The notes: generated from the sequence alone by a model not told the origin. Positions 1-12,300 are shown, counted from the stretch's first letter. The stretch is DNA of 64,000 nucleotides from Spinacia oleracea (GCF_020520425.1 NC_079492.1:117215157-117279156); one strand, 5' to 3'. Program-made: numbers and translations.

Positions 1-3000
1 TATTGAATGAAGTTCAAGACGATTCCAAGCTAACAAGGTGAAGAAGATTGGATGCTTCAAGACAAAGTTTTGGGCCATAATAGTTCACCAAGTTTATTTA
101 TGCACTATATATATTGTGAATGAATGTATATTATGCATGAATGTTGTTTGTATGCTCGATTAGATTTAGTTCACTAAATAATCGAACCAACATAGAAACA
201 ACTAGGTCCAAAGTAATATTGAGTTTAAAGTTTCCCTTCCAAATCAAGCACTTACAAAAATCTAAGGATCTAACGTAGTAGGTTTCCGCCAAAGCGAGGT
301 GCTATTTTAGTTGACTTAGATGGTATGGTATCCCAAAGGAACACATTGATTATGGTTTTAACTCAAACAACAATGCCATATGTTGTGACAATGGGATAAA
401 TTATGGTATTAATTTATTAACCAAGATTAATTTGGAGATTACTAGCAATAGGTTTTGCTTACCTAGAATCTTAAAAGACTTAAGAAATGCCAAAGGTGCT
501 TAAGGATTTAGGACTTTTAGGGTCTTGGAATCGTTTCATTTAATTTTGGACCATGTTTTGCTTTTGCATGAATGAAATGTTTAATAGCTTTAATGATTGC
601 ATGTTCGCATTTACTTCAAAGTTATTAAAGATTATGAATGGTTATTTATTCCAAATTATTTTCAAATGTAGTAATCAAATGACCGCAAACAATAACAACT
701 CATTCAACCTACGTTCAATTCTCGACAAAGAGAAGTTGAACGACAACAATTTTCTCGACCGACAAAGGAACTTGCAAATAGTTCTAATGCATGAGGAAAA
801 AGAATATGTCCTTGAGGAAGAGTTACCAGAGGCCGCATGGCTGAAGGTGACTCAAGATGCCCTTAACCGTTGGATCCAGGCCAACAGGGATGTCAAATGT
901 GTGATGCTTGCATCCATGAATCCTGAACTTCAGAAAACGTTCATTAACTCGGATGCTTACTAAATTATCTCGTAGTTGAAGAACATGTTTCAGGATCAGG
1001 CCAGAGTCGAAAGATTCGAGACTCAGAGGTTGATCCTTGAGACTAAGCTCAAGAAAGGAGAACTAGTGATCCCGCATGTTCTTAAGATGATTGGAATGTT
1101 TGAGAATATGAGAGTTCTAAATTCCGACGTCTCAAATGAAATAGCCATTGACATCATTCTCTATTCGCTTCATAGTGGATATGATCAGTTCAAGTTGATT
1201 TACAACATGAACATTATGGAGAAAACTCTTACTGAGCTTCACGGTATGATGAAAACCGCTGAAAAGACGCTCAAGCAAGAGAATAAGCATGACGTGCTTA
1301 TGGTGCGTAAGGGCATGGGCTTCAAGAAATCAGGCAAGGGAAAAGGCAAGAAGGGTAAGGGCAAGGCTGCTCCCACACCTAAGTCCAACAGCACTAGTTC
1401 TGGTAAACAGAAAAGGGTGTCTCGTTCTCCTACCGACTCTGAATGCTTCTACTACTAGAATAAGGGGCATAGGAAGAGGGATTGCTTGAAGAGAAAGGAA
1501 GAAAAGAAGGACGGAAACGTCGCTTCTCCTTTAGGTATGTATGTTATACATTGTAATCTTGCAAATTCGACTTCTTGGGTACTGGTTGTGGCTCACACTT
1601 ATATTCCAATTCGCATGGACTAAGGAGAAGTAGAAATCTTGATAAAGGTGAGATGGATATACGTGTGGGAAATGGAGCACGGATTTCTGCATTAGCCGTA
1701 TGATCTTATTTTATATCTTTGCCTAGTGGTTTTGTTTTGGAACTAGAAAACTATTACTATGTTCCTAGTATCACCAGAAACATTATTTCCGTTTCAAGTT
1801 TCGATTCTAAAGGTTTTAGTTTTCAATTTAAAGACAATAGTTGTTCTTTTTCTTTGAATGGAATGTTTTATGGTTCAGCACAACAAGAAAATGGTCTATA
1901 TGTGCTAGATACGAGCAAACACATTTATAACATAAATACCAAAAAGGCTAAAACTGGTGATTCCGATCTCATATATCTGTGGCATTGTGGATTAGGCCAT
2001 ATAAACACAAAACGCATGGAAAGACTTCAAAGGAAGGGAATTCTAGAATCATTCGACTTAGAGAAGATTGATCAATGTGAATCTTGTTTACTTGGCAAAA
2101 TGACAAAGCGACCTTTCTCAAAGGTGGGAGAAAGAGCAATCGAACTACTAGGACTAATACATACGGACGTATGTGGGCCTATGAGTACGAAAGCTAGAGA
2201 TGATTTCAGCTATTTCATAACGTTTACGGACGATTTCAGTAGATATGGCTATATTTACTTAATGAAACACAAGTCTGAATCGTTTGAGATATTCCAAGAA
2301 TTTCAAAATGAAGTAGAGAATCAACATGGCAAGAAAATCAAAGCTCTAAGATCAGACCGAGGAGGTGAATATCTTAGCCACGAGTTTGATGATTATCTAA
2401 AAGAATGCGGTATTCTTTCTGAATTGACTACTCCGGGGACACCTCAATGGAATGGAGTGTCGGAACGGAGAAACATGACCTTACTCGATATGACCAGGTT
2501 AATGATGGGTCAAGCCGAACTTCCTTTACAATTTTGGGGACATGCGTTGCAAACAAAAGTATTCACACTGAATCGTGCTCCGTCAAAATCTGTTGAAAAG
2601 ACTCCATACGAATTATGGATTGGGAAACTTCCAAAGTTATCTTTTCTAAAGATTTGGGGTTGCGAAGCATATGTCAAGCGATTGATTTCGGACAAGCTCG
2701 AACCAAAATATGAAAAATGTTTCTTCGTGGGGTATCCAAAAGAAACAAAGGGGTATTACTTCTACAACAAGTCAGAGAACAAAGTATTCGTTGCTCGTGA
2801 CGGTGCCTTTCTTCTTGGAAAGAAATCATATTTCCAAATTGACAAGTGGAAGAATAATAGACCTCGAAGAGATTCGAGACGAACAACGGACCAAGAACTA
2901 TTTAGAAGAAGTTCAAGGTGAAGAACCTCCAAGGCCTTTAGAAGAGCCAGTGGGAGTAGTTCCTCAACCCGTTGTTGCCCCTCGTAGGTCACATAGAACT

Positions 3001-3465
3001 AAGGTTCAGCCGGACATATGGACAAGCGTCCTCTTGACTGAACACTTAGATGTTCTCATATTAGATAGTGATGAACCTATGACCTACAAGAAAATTATGA
3101 CGATCCCAAGTTCCACTAAATGGTTAGAGGCCATGAAATCTGAGATAGACTCCATGTCTGAAAATCAAGTCTGGGATTTGGTAGATTTACAGGATGGGTT
3201 TACACATACGGATGCAAATGGGTCTTCAAATTGAAGAAACACAAAGATGGAATTGTATACATATACAAGGCTAGATTGGTAGAAAAAGGTTACAGGCAAG
3301 TTCACGGTGTTGACTACGATGAAACCTTTTCTCCAGTTGCTATGCTTAAGTCTATTCGGATAATCCTTGCGATTGCCACATTTCATGACTATGAAATATG
3401 GAAAATGGATGTCAAAACTTACTTCTTGAATGGTGTTCTTGAAACTGTGTTTATGATCCATCCGG
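1..3465 (+). mobile_element. Ty1/Copia retrotransposon fossil (internal region, truncated)
   Basis: Recognisable parts in order on the + strand: a leader (1-550), a gag-like region (about 550-1,460, ending in a Lys/Gly-rich tail), an integrase region (about 1,720-2,920, with GLGHINTKRM, an HTDVCGP-like core and DRGGEYLS) and the beginning of a reverse transcriptase (about 3,100-3,460, with RLVEKGYRQ and KMDVKTYFLNG). The order integrase before reverse transcriptase is diagnostic for Ty1/Copia. The element runs off the left edge of the window and stops at a junction with an unrelated LTR fragment. It is clearly broken, with at least three interruptions, and looks old. No flanking LTR pair can be assigned. 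Confidence 0.85.
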
Positions 3466-4091
3466 CCGGACGAGGCTGTAAGGCGTTGGTCGCGAATACG
3501 AGCCGAGACGAGGCTGCCGGCCCATCGAGCCAAGCGCGCACGCGTGCAAGGCCCAACGAGCCAGCAGCTCGCCTGCAGCGAGGAGCCAGCCCGCAAGGCG
3601 TGGCCGTGTGCGCGCGCGGAGAGCAGCAAGGTAGCAGGCAAAGCAGCGAAGCCCAAGGCCCATGGATTCGATGCCCGCGTGCTGCTCGTGGGCTTGTGGT
3701 GCGTGTGTGTGGCCGGTTGAGGCCTTGTGCCTTGGCCGGTCAGTTTATAACCTTAGGATTATAACACACCACCACACACTTATGTTTTTCCAACCCTAGA
3801 CTATTCTAAAACTACGTAATTTCAGTTTTGCCTCCGTTCATACTGTTCTTCCCAAAAAAGCTAAAAACTCTTGAGCATTGTCTGAGCTACGAATCTCAAG
3901 ACGGATCTGAACGTGTCGGTGAACCAAGTAGAGGAACGACAATTAGAGTTCTTTGTTCGTGTTCGTGAATCGATAAACTAGGGAAAACATGCTTCGAATG
4001 TAAGTTTGCATAATCTATATTTTATACATGCTTCATGGCTTTGCGGATTGTTCAGCACATATTAATATATATTTAACTGTATTCCCCTGCA
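3466..4091 (+). mobile_element. Partial LTR of the same family as the solo LTR at 7,264-8,325
   Basis: This stretch matches the right-hand part of the complete solo LTR further right: a GC-rich block with repeated GCCCAACGAGCCAGCA-type words, then a conserved tail with GTGAACCAAGTAGAGGAACG, and the same terminus ATTCCCCTRCA. The left part of the LTR is absent. It abuts the Copia fossil directly, so it either truncated that element or arrived with a rearrangement. ORFs across it are by-products of its GC-rich composition. Confidence 0.7.
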
Positions 4092-4430
4092 CTTTGTTAT
4101 TCCTCTACATGTTTTTCGGTATCCCTCTACATGTTCTTTGGTATTAATCTACATGACGTTCTTTGGTATTAGTAACAAATCAATCCTACAATTTATGGTA
4201 GATGATTTAATACTAATAACTTATTTATCTTTTTTTTTATATAACTTCTGCCAAGATATTTTAACAAAAAAAAAAGGATTGCATTCCAACTTCCACACTA
4301 AGTATAAGTACAAACTTTTGTATAAGACGATCTTACAAAAAAGACCGCCTTGATGGCAGCCAATATGCCACGTAAAATCTGATGTGGCATGACTCATCAA
4401 CTTTTTTTTTTTTGAAAATATAAATACACA
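4092..4430. other. AT-rich spacer, nothing recognised
   Basis: Low-complexity sequence with three near-repeats of a CTACATGTTCTTTGGTATT-like word (4,105-4,170) and poly-A/poly-T runs. No gene or mobile element boundary could be supported. Confidence 0.5.
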
Positions 4431-5060
4431 TTTTCTTCCCATTTTCATTTGAAAACCTTAATTCCTTTCTCTCTCCTCCAAAGCTCTCTGTCTCTCTCTC
4501 CTTAAACGTCGTCACCCTCTCATCAAAATTAATGACGGAGATAACGAAGGCGGCGGCGGAGCTTATTCCCTTTCCATCGAAGATATTGCGGTGGCCCACG
4601 ACTAGCGCGAGATGAAGGAGAATAGCGTGAAAGAAGCAAGAGCCGCGGGGATTAAAGGCGGCGAGTTTGGCAAGCAGAGGTGTCGGTTCTGTTTTCGACG
4701 CCACGGAGGAGCAGCAGTCTACGCAACTGGTACATTGTCGGCTTCGTCCGTACCTCGCTACCGCCTTTCTCCACCTCCTCATCGTTGTCTCATTTGGTAA
4801 ATATTCCATCTCTCTCCTCCATTATTCTTCAATTCTTTTTGGATTTTTCAAGATCGGGTTGATTTGTTGTTCAGATCGGTGGATCGAAGGAAGGAGAAGA
4901 GTCGCGTTGTCGCCGTCAACATCGAAGCTCCGCCGTTTTCCTTGACGGCTTCGTCGACGGCTTGCTGATGAGGAAACACTGATGATATTCGTACCAAAAT
5001 TGCTCTTGATAATCAGATTCCTAGTACTATTTTTGCCGAATTCTTAGTCTCTGGAAAGGT
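4430..5060 (+). pseudogene. Unrecognised host gene fragment: 5'-UTR-like CT tract plus two exon-like blocks
   Basis: A CT-rich stretch (4,455-4,505) typical of plant 5' UTRs precedes an ATG at about 4,532 and GC-richer sequence up to about 4,797, which ends at a GT donor-like site (TTTG|GTAAAT). A second block (about 4,975-5,058) reads DIRTKIALDNQIPSTIFAEF in one frame and ends at a good donor (GGAAAG|GTAATT). No single frame stays open across the first block, so it looks like a decayed or transduplicated fragment. I do not recognise the family. Whether it is host residue or was carried here by a transposon is unknown; the Gypsy LTR starts about 100 bp downstream. Confidence 0.35.
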
Positions 5061-5160
5061 AATTGAATTGGTTATTTTCTATTGAATTGATGAAGTTCAT
5101 ATTCATTTGGTAGAGTAAGGGGCTTAATTTGGCGATTTCAATTAAATCGCAATATCTAGG

Positions 5161-5608
5161 TGTTCGGGCCCCCCCGTTGGGACCCACATTCAAGGAAATT
5201 ACCAAAATACCCCTCCTATGGAAAATTAATCAAACACCCTCAAACACAAACCCTCTGATGTGCTCAGACCATAATTTCGGGGCTCATATCTCAGCCTTCA
5301 GCAGGCACATGATTTCATACCCCTACAAATTGCTCATATTTACTAATAATTCCATCCGGTATTACTATAAATATGACCCACCTAATCATTACTCGGGTAT
5401 GAAATTATTCCCAAACTCACTCTCTGACTACTTTCTCTCTCTAACAAGACCTGACTTGAGCGTCGGAGAGGGTTTTCTCGGGAACCCCCCGAGCCAGTTT
5501 ACGTTTGCCTTTTTGTAGGAAAAACGACAGCCCTATTGGAGTAAAACAACAACCCTGGTTGACGAGACTTCCCTTATTTTCACACTTATCATTTTCTTTG
5601 CAAAAACA
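5161..5608 (+). repeat. 5' LTR of the Gypsy fossil
   Basis: The block begins TGTTCGGGCC, ends AAAAACA, and lies two bases before the primer-binding-site-like sequence. A TATA box (CTATAAATA, near 5,365) sits mid-LTR as expected for the retroelement promoter. No second copy is visible 3' of the element, so the LTR call rests on position and terminal dinucleotides rather than on an LTR-LTR comparison. Confidence 0.65.
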
Positions 5609-7263
5609 GTTGGCGCCGTCGGTGGGGAAGTCAACTACAAGCCATGGTGTACACTTGGCGAACCAGGCCACACTTCTCCTCTCAACGATCAGAGTCTCAT
5701 CCCAATTACGTGTTAATGCCTACTCCGCGGAACGGAGATGATCACGATGGTGATCAGGAGCATGAGAACCATCCCCATGTCGAGGGTAACCCTGAGAACT
5801 TGGTCACCAAAAAGGACCTGGAGCATATGGCTGCTCAACTCAATAAGGCTATCCGCAACCTCCAAGGAATGAGAGAGGGACCTTCGAAGAAACAGCCAAA
5901 CCGCCCTATCAGCTCACGGGTGAGCACAACATCCCACACCATCCACAGGGCACAACCTCGAAGTGTGATGGAAAGGCTAGGTGAGAGGGGTGGGGCACAA
6001 CCTCGCCCTCACCGACCAAGGGCCAGCCAAGATGCACGCTCGGTGATTGAAGAGCAACAGTTGCACATAGGAGACCTTGATGCTCGAGACCTCTTGCACA
6101 TGAGGCACCTCGAACAAGCCAAAGAGGCCATCAGGAATGATAGGATCACCCGAGGTCTACCCCCCTCTAGTGCTAAGACCACTGCCTCCGCACGAGACCA
6201 CCCTACTCCATCAAGGCAAGTCGATCCAATCGAAGTCAGCTCCCGCAGGACATTTCCCAGGAGGCACTCACCTTCTCCCATAAGGAGATGTCACTCACCC
6301 TCCAGCCGGATCAGAGGTCATTCTCCCCGGACAAGGGCTTCACCCCCCGATCAAAAACCAAGGTCTCATTCATCTCTTCATCGCCCAAGGTACCGTTCAC
6401 CCTCAAGAACGACAAGGAGCCCGCCACGCCGTGAGAGAACATACTCTCCCCTCCGAGAGAGTAAGGTTAGACATACCTCCCCAAGAGGAAGATGGGGCTC
6501 CCCTCCACCAAGAAATGATAGGCGCAAGTACACTTCATCATTATAAGAGGCTCTCACTCCTTTCTCCCAAGAGATAATGAACACCTCTCGTCGGGACAAA
6601 GTGAAGGTCCCTACCATCGAGCCTTTCGATGGAATTACGGATCCGGAAGAGCAAATGGCTACCTATGTGGCCCAAATGAACGTCCAGACTGGGTGTGGAG
6701 CTACTTGGTACAAGTACTTCCCCACCACCTTGAAGGGTCTTGCCCTTATCTGGTTCAACAAGCATGTGTCAAAGGGGAGTATCAAGAGCTACAATGAGCT
6801 TGAAAAGGTGTTCATCAACCAATTCGCTGCAGGTCGAAGACACCAAAAGACAAATGTCAACTTAACGGCGGTCAGACAGGGAGAGACGAAGACCCTTTGC
6901 AACTATATCAAGAGATTCAAGAATAAGTCCTAAAGATACACAATCTCAAGGACGAAACCAAGTTCAGCCATATGACTTCAAATTTGAGTTGATCAAGTCC
7001 GGGGTGTCCAACCTCGAAGAAGCAATGGAGAAGGCCCAAATACACATTCAAGTCCGGGGTGGTGAACGTGGCGAGAAGAAAAAATTGAAGCCCAACTGGG
7101 GGGAAACCTCAAAACCTGACACAAAGAAGAAAGAAAAAGGCAGCCATAAACAAGTTCAACCCCCCCTCAAGAAGTCAGTTATGGTTGATGATCATGGGGA
7201 AGATCCGAGATACAACCGCAACAGGCGGGAGGTTTACCTTGATCTAAAAGGAAAATACATCCT

Positions 7264-8325
7264 TGAAGGAAATATGTCCTTCAACCAAGGTGCATTTAGT
7301 CTAATACCAAGGTTCAGATTAATTGCGAACAATTAATTCAGTGAGATCAAGTGATCGGAACAGCTAGGTGGAGCAATGCTTCTGATCAGTGAGTTCTAAT
7401 GAATACTAAGCTCACAACTTACTCTTGACTGAACCTACAAGGTCACACCAATGGCACGTAACAGATCACCGGATTAAATGAATCGGAAATTCATTTAATA
7501 GGTTTTCGGGATCGGAATTAGTTTTGGAAAAAGTATTATACGATACGACCTTGCATCGGAATCGTATATCGTATCGCGAATATTTGTAAGCTGGGCGACA
7601 CGAATAAATCGTATCGTACGACGGTGATTCGTCGTATACGAAACGATAAATAATATCGGAAAGATATTAATTGCGAATACGAAAGGCATCGGAGTTGCCG
7701 GCCCGTCGAGCCAAGCACGCAAGCGTGCAAGGCCCAACGAGCCAGCAAGCTCGCGAGCAAAGGAGAGCAACCAGCCCGCGTGTGGGCGGGAGCACGCAAC
7801 AGCAGCGCAAGCAATGAGCAGCGACGAGAGAGCAGGCCCATGGCCCAGCTGCTCGGTCGCGCGCGCTGTGGGCTTCGGCCTGCTTTGTGTGTTGCTGGGC
7901 GGTGGGCTGTGGTGTCCGTGTGCTTGGGTGTGGCCGGTCAAGGCTTATTAGTCTTGGCCGGTTACATCATTAATATAATAGGGCTATTGTATTATTCCAC
8001 ACAATTCAGAACACAAAAGTTTCCAAAAACCCTAAACCTAATTTAGAATTACGTTCTTTAGTTTTCTCTCTCTGAGAAAACTGTTCTTCCCAAAAGAAAA
8101 AACTCTTGATTGATTGTCTAAGCTACGGTTATCAAGACGGATCTGATCGTATCGGTGAACCAAGTAGAGGAACGACAAGTGGAGTTCTAAGTTTGTGTTC
8201 GTTGAAAGATTACTAGGGAAAATACGCTTCGAATGTAAGTTTGCTTAATCTGTGCTTTATACATGTTTCCTGGCTTTGGGGATTGTTTCCGCACATGTTA
8301 TTATGTTTAACTGTATTCCCCTACA
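7264..8325 (+). mobile_element. Solo LTR (Copia-type) nested in the Gypsy fossil
   Basis: A 1,062-bp sequence beginning TGAAGGAAATATGTCC and ending ATTCCCCTACA, flanked by the perfect 5-bp direct repeat ATCCT (7,259-7,263 and 8,326-8,330). TG...CA ends plus a 5-bp target duplication and no internal region define a solo LTR, the usual product of recombination between two LTRs of an inserted element. Gag and protease sequence of the host Gypsy element lies on either side. A truncated relative is at 3,466-4,091. Confidence 0.85.
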
Positions 8326-9570
8326 ATCCTCCCTAAGCCACATGGAATCCGTACACCTGAAGCAAAGCGAGACAAGTCACTTTGGTGTGAGTTTCACCAC
8401 GAGTGCGGGTACACCACAAAGACCTATAGGGAGCAGAAAAGGGCACTGGATCACTTGGACGACAAGGGAACGCTGAATGATTACTTAAGGAAGAATCCTC
8501 TCCCAAAAGCAAAAGACAAAGAAAAGGAGTCCCCTAGTGATGATACGGGAGACTACATTGGAGTGATAACCGAAGGCTTGACACCAGGCGGGTCTGTGAG
8601 CAAGGCAAAGGATAGCTTATGGGCACTTGAACATCAAGTCCTAGAAGTGGCATTGACTTCTCAAACAACCTCGGTGATGACATTTGGTGGGAGCACTTGC
8701 CGCCCGATTCAAGAGTCCCATGATGATCCCCTGGTCATCGAGATGAAAGTCGCTAACTCAACAGTAGGGCGGGTGTTAGTGGATAGTGGATCATCCGCCG
8801 ACATCATTACTCTAAAGTGTCTAGAAGGGCTCAAGTATTCCAAAGATGATCTAAAAACCATCTCCCAGCCACTCATTGGGTTCGGAGGTTAAGCCGTCCA
8901 TCCCAAAGGCACTATCAAGCTACCCGTCAGGTTGGGTCCCAAGAACAAAGGAAGGCGACTGCTAGTAAAATTTCTTGTCGTTGATATCTCCGTACCATAC
9001 AACATCATCATGGGTCGGCCTCTACTAAGAAAAATAAAAGTCGCAATTTCTGTATACCAACTCGTCATGCAGTTTGAGTTTGAAGATGGCACCGTGGGAA
9101 AAATCTTCGGGGATCAACAAGTGGGCAGGCGATGTTATGTCAACAGCCACAAGAAATGGACATGCACCCCCTAGCCACTGTCCAAGAAAGCTAAGCCGGA
9201 AGAGACTCGAAAATCCTGAAGGCAAGGATCTCCCTCATCCATGGAACGCCGACAACCTTAGAAGGTTTTATGTTCAATCTCCTAAGTATTTTTTCGCTTT
9301 CTCAAAAGTACTTAGCTTTATAGCTCGCAACCATAGTTTTCAATGATGAAAGTGGGGGCAAGATACATGTAAGCCAGACATAGGCTAAATAACATTTCAT
9401 CACTGTAAACGAATTTTCAAGGCAATAGTAAAGAGCTAGGCGGCTAAAATTACTTAGCAAATTTTTTGTCTTTTTTAGAATGTTGTAAAGTAGAAGCCAA
9501 ACATTGGCCAAGCAAGATCAACATACATCAAAAGGAAAAGACAAGCCAAGTTCAAGCATATGAACCCACT

Positions 9571-10391
9571 CCCATACTTAGAAAAATAATCTAAGTCATT
9601 TTCAAGAATTGTGCATCATCGTTTGCCCAAGCATGGGGCTCCTCAATCCCTTTGGAGAACAGCAACCCATTCCCATACTTAGCAAAATAATCTAAGTCGT
9701 TTTCAAGAATGGTGCCTCATGGTTCGCCCAAGTATGAGGCTCATTAGTGCCTTTGGAGAACAGCAGCTCATTCCCATAATTAGCAAAATAATCTAAGTCA
9801 TTTTCAAGAATGGTGCATCATCGTTCGCCCAAGCAGGGGGCTCATTAGTCCCTTTGGAGAACAACAACCCATTCCCATACTTAGCAAAATAATCTAAGTC
9901 ATTTTCAAAAATGGTGCCTCATCATTCGCCCAATCATGGGGCTCATTAGTCCCTTTGGAGAACAGCAGCCTATTCTCATACTTAGCAAAATAATCTAAGT
10001 CTTTCAAAGCATGGCGCTTCATCGTTCGTCCAAGCATGAGGCTCACTATTGGAGAATAGAATCCCATTCTTATACTTAGAAAAATAATATAAGTCTTTCA
10101 AAGCATGGCGCTTCATCGTTCGCCCAATAATGAGGCTCATTAGTCCCTTATTGGAGAATAGAAGCCCATTCTCATACTTAGCGGAATAATCTAAGCATAG
10201 CGCTTCATTGCTCGCCCAAGCATGGGGCTCATTAGTCCCTTTGGAGAGTAGAAGCTCATCCAATACTTATAATCCAAGCCTTTCAAGAATGACGCATCAT
10301 CGTTCGCCCAAGAATGGGGCTCATAAGTCCCTATTGGAGAATAGAAGTCCATTCTCATACTTAGAAAAATAATCTAAGTCTTTCAAGCTGT
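9571..10391 (+). repeat. Tandem array, about 100-bp period, in the 3' part of the Gypsy fossil
   Basis: Eight to nine diverged copies of a unit containing CCCATACTTAGCAAAATAAT, CTAAGTC, TCAAGAATGG, CGCCCAAGCATGGGGCTCAT and CCCTTTGGAGAA. Unit starts fall near 9,571, 9,672, 9,774 and 9,874; later units are shorter. Tat-lineage Gypsy elements are known to carry variable tandem repeats in this 3' region, and such arrays can seed satellites. Confidence 0.85.
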
Positions 10392-11164
10392 CACCAAAAC
10401 AAATCAGGCGCTGAGAATGTAATGCGCTAGAAATTAACAGCGCTCCTGATCCAAGCGTTGGAAATTTCTAGCGCTGCACAGATCTTAGTCGAAAAACTCA
10501 CATTTCGAAGATTTATCTTATTATGTCCTATTTTACTATAAAAAATTCCGAAAAATAACAGACATTCCTAACCCTAAACCCTAAGCTTAAGTATTGACCG
10601 AACCTTCTCTCTGTCTCGTATTCGTGTGTCTGCCGCATTTAACACTTTGTTAAGCAGACCCTGCCCACACGATCACCTGAATTAGCGCGACTCCTTATTC
10701 CAATGCGTTGCTTTAACTTGACCTAAAATTAGGGAGAAAAAAATCTCTCCAAAGAAAATAGGCAAAGGAAACACAAAGGAATAAGATTTTCTCTAAATGC
10801 AACTATATGTAACTAAACTACGCTAATATGTACACAAAAGAGATTGTAAATGGCTCCTAAAGATGTGCTAATTACAAGCACTTCATGTTGTACTTGTGAA
10901 CTTTTAGTTTCTTAAAGTAAGATTTACTATATGTAAAAAAAAGACAAAAAAATCATGATAAACTCCAATTCTCCTGTAACCTATACTTATATTTTAAAAC
11001 ATAATTAATGTTTTGCTTCCATGTGTCTACTCTTTGATTTTTCTATAATTTTTCTTTTTTAAAATTAGTTTACCCTTGCAATCCTAATTTAACTTTTCTT
11101 TAAACTAAAAATACTCCATGACTCTCCATATAATCTTCATTGAGGTTATTTACATTTAGAGGTG
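10392..11164. other. Intergenic sequence with one short inverted repeat
   Basis: No gene is supported. A 12-bp perfect inverted repeat GCGCTAGAAATT / AATTTCTAGCGC lies at 10,424-10,435 and 10,463-10,474. The rest is AT-rich and unassigned. Confidence 0.5.
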
Positions 11165-11465
11165 ACTAGTGGGTCGGGTTTGACTCAACCCACCTTGACA
11201 CAGCCCATAGTGGGTCACATGGGTCGGACATACTTATGAACCCACCTGACCCAACGGAATCACAACTATCGTAACCCACTAGACCCACCCGACCCGCACA
11301 ACCCACCTTGACCCACGACCCATCATGTATTGTGTCTATTTTTTCAGACACAGCCCACGACTCGACCGACCCTAGTTTGACTAAGGTGAGTCGTGTTCCA
11401 ATTATTCCCGACCCACGGCCCATCAAACCCACCACAACCCTCCCAACCCGCCACGTTGGCCAATT
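11165..11465. repeat. GGGTCGGGT / ACCCGACCC-rich degenerate repeat block
   Basis: About 300 bp dense in GGGTC and GACCC words in both orientations (GTGGGTCGGG, CACCCGACCC, GACCCACGACCCA). Such blocks are common near the ends of plant hAT-type elements, but I could not find terminal inverted repeats or a target duplication here, so the class is a guess. The ORFs on both strands only reflect the repeated triplets. Confidence 0.45.
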
Positions 11466-11660
11466 CATAACATCCTATTTTATGTACGGTAGAACAAATT
11501 GATATTTTTTATAGTTAGAATAAATTTGTCATTAATTCATCGCCCCTTCTACTACTGATTAAAATATATAACCGTGCATAGCACGATCTAAAAATTGTTT
11601 AATTAACCTCATATATTAGTTTTTTCTAAACCACAATAAACCAAATTTACGATATACACA

Positions 11661-11926
11661 CACTACAAGAAATTGTACCATTAACGACGGGAAATCTCGT
11701 CGCTAAAGGCCAATAATCGTTGATTAATGCGAGATTTTCTGTCGCGAAGCCGTCATAAAAGGGGGCCGTCGTTAATGAAAAATTTCGTTGTTAACCCGTC
11801 GTAAAAGACATTTGCGACGGTTGTTCCCGTCTTTGGTTGGTTGTTAGCCCCGTCGCAAAAGGTTTGCGACGGTACTTTTGACCCGTCGTAATTAAGTTGT
11901 CATTAAAGACACAAATTCTTGTAGTG
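11661..11926 (+). mobile_element. Mini-CACTA (En/Spm-type MITE), copy 1
   Basis: Starts CACTACAAGAAATTGT and ends ACAAATTCTTGTAGTG, so the termini are inverted repeats of the CACTA type. It is flanked by the 3-bp duplication ACA (11,658-11,660; 11,927-11,929), the CACTA hallmark. The body consists of CGACGGG / CCCGTCGT words, the subterminal repeat type expected for transposase binding. It is 266 bp long with no coding capacity. Confidence 0.9.
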
Positions 11927-12022
11927 ACATGATCTGAGCTTATTTTGTTGTATAATATCATTACCAATCTTGTCTTGTCTAGTGGTTGAGATCAAATATT
12001 ATGTACCATAAATTTTGACCTA

Positions 12023-12300
12023 CGCTACAAGAAATTGTACTATTAACGACGGGAAATCCCGTCGCGAAAGGACAATAATCGTTGATTAACGACGGGATTT
12101 CCTGTCGCGAACCCGTCATAAAAGGGGGCCGTCGTTAATAGAAATCCCGTCGTAAATTCGTCGTAAACCCGTCGTAAAAGACATTTGCGACGGTTATTCC
12201 CGTCATTGTTTGGTTGTTAGCCCCGTCGCAAAGGCTTTTGCGACGGGATTTTTGACCCGTCGTAATTAGGTTGTCGTTAAAGATACAAATTCTTGTAGTG
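12023..12300 (+). mobile_element. Mini-CACTA (En/Spm-type MITE), copy 2
   Basis: Same family and orientation as the copy 96 bp upstream, 278 bp long, ending ACAAATTCTTGTAGTG and beginning CGCTACAAGAAATTG, with one A-to-G change in the terminal CACTA. It is flanked by the 3-bp duplication CTA (12,020-12,022; 12,301-12,303). Different duplications show two separate insertions rather than a local tandem duplication. Confidence 0.88.

Larger units (their letters stand above)
5161..10391 (+). mobile_element. Ty3/Gypsy retrotransposon fossil, Tat-like lineage, incomplete
   Basis: Parts seen in order: a 5' LTR (5,161-5,608), a primer-binding-site-like TGGCGCCGTCGGTGGGGA at 5,611, a gag region (from 5,644 to about 7,260, with a long Arg/Ser/Pro-rich segment and then a capsid-like IEPFDGITDPEEQM block), a protease region (about 8,455-9,170, with VLVDSGSSADI and PLIGFGG), and a 3' region dominated by a tandem array (9,571-10,391). 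The VDSGSSADI protease style and gag order suit the Tat/Ogre/Retand group. Reverse transcriptase, RNase H and integrase are not recognisable and no matching 3' LTR was found, so it is non-autonomous and broken, with several interruptions including one nested solo LTR. Confidence 0.8.

Noticed and set aside
3231-3764. ORF running from the Copia region into GC-rich DNA
   Set aside because: It crosses the junction with the partial LTR, so its second half is not protein-coding sequence.
4333-4809. 158-codon minus-strand ORF
   Set aside because: It reads opposite to exon-like sequence with plus-strand donors and crosses poly-T tracts and a CT-rich leader; no protein family fits.
7495-8046. GC-rich ORFs on both strands
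   Set aside because: They lie inside the solo LTR and have no conserved features.
10571-10592. Telomere-like CCTAACCCTAAACCCTAAGC
   Set aside because: Only about three imperfect units in AT-rich DNA; plant leaders often contain AAACCCTAA. A similar run at 28,718-28,738 is coding (Asn-Pro repeats) in the LINE ORF1.
11560-11595. Helitron-like hairpin ACCGTGCATAGCACGATCTAAA
   Set aside because: The CTAA lies only two bases after the stem, not the usual 10-12, and no partner end is seen.
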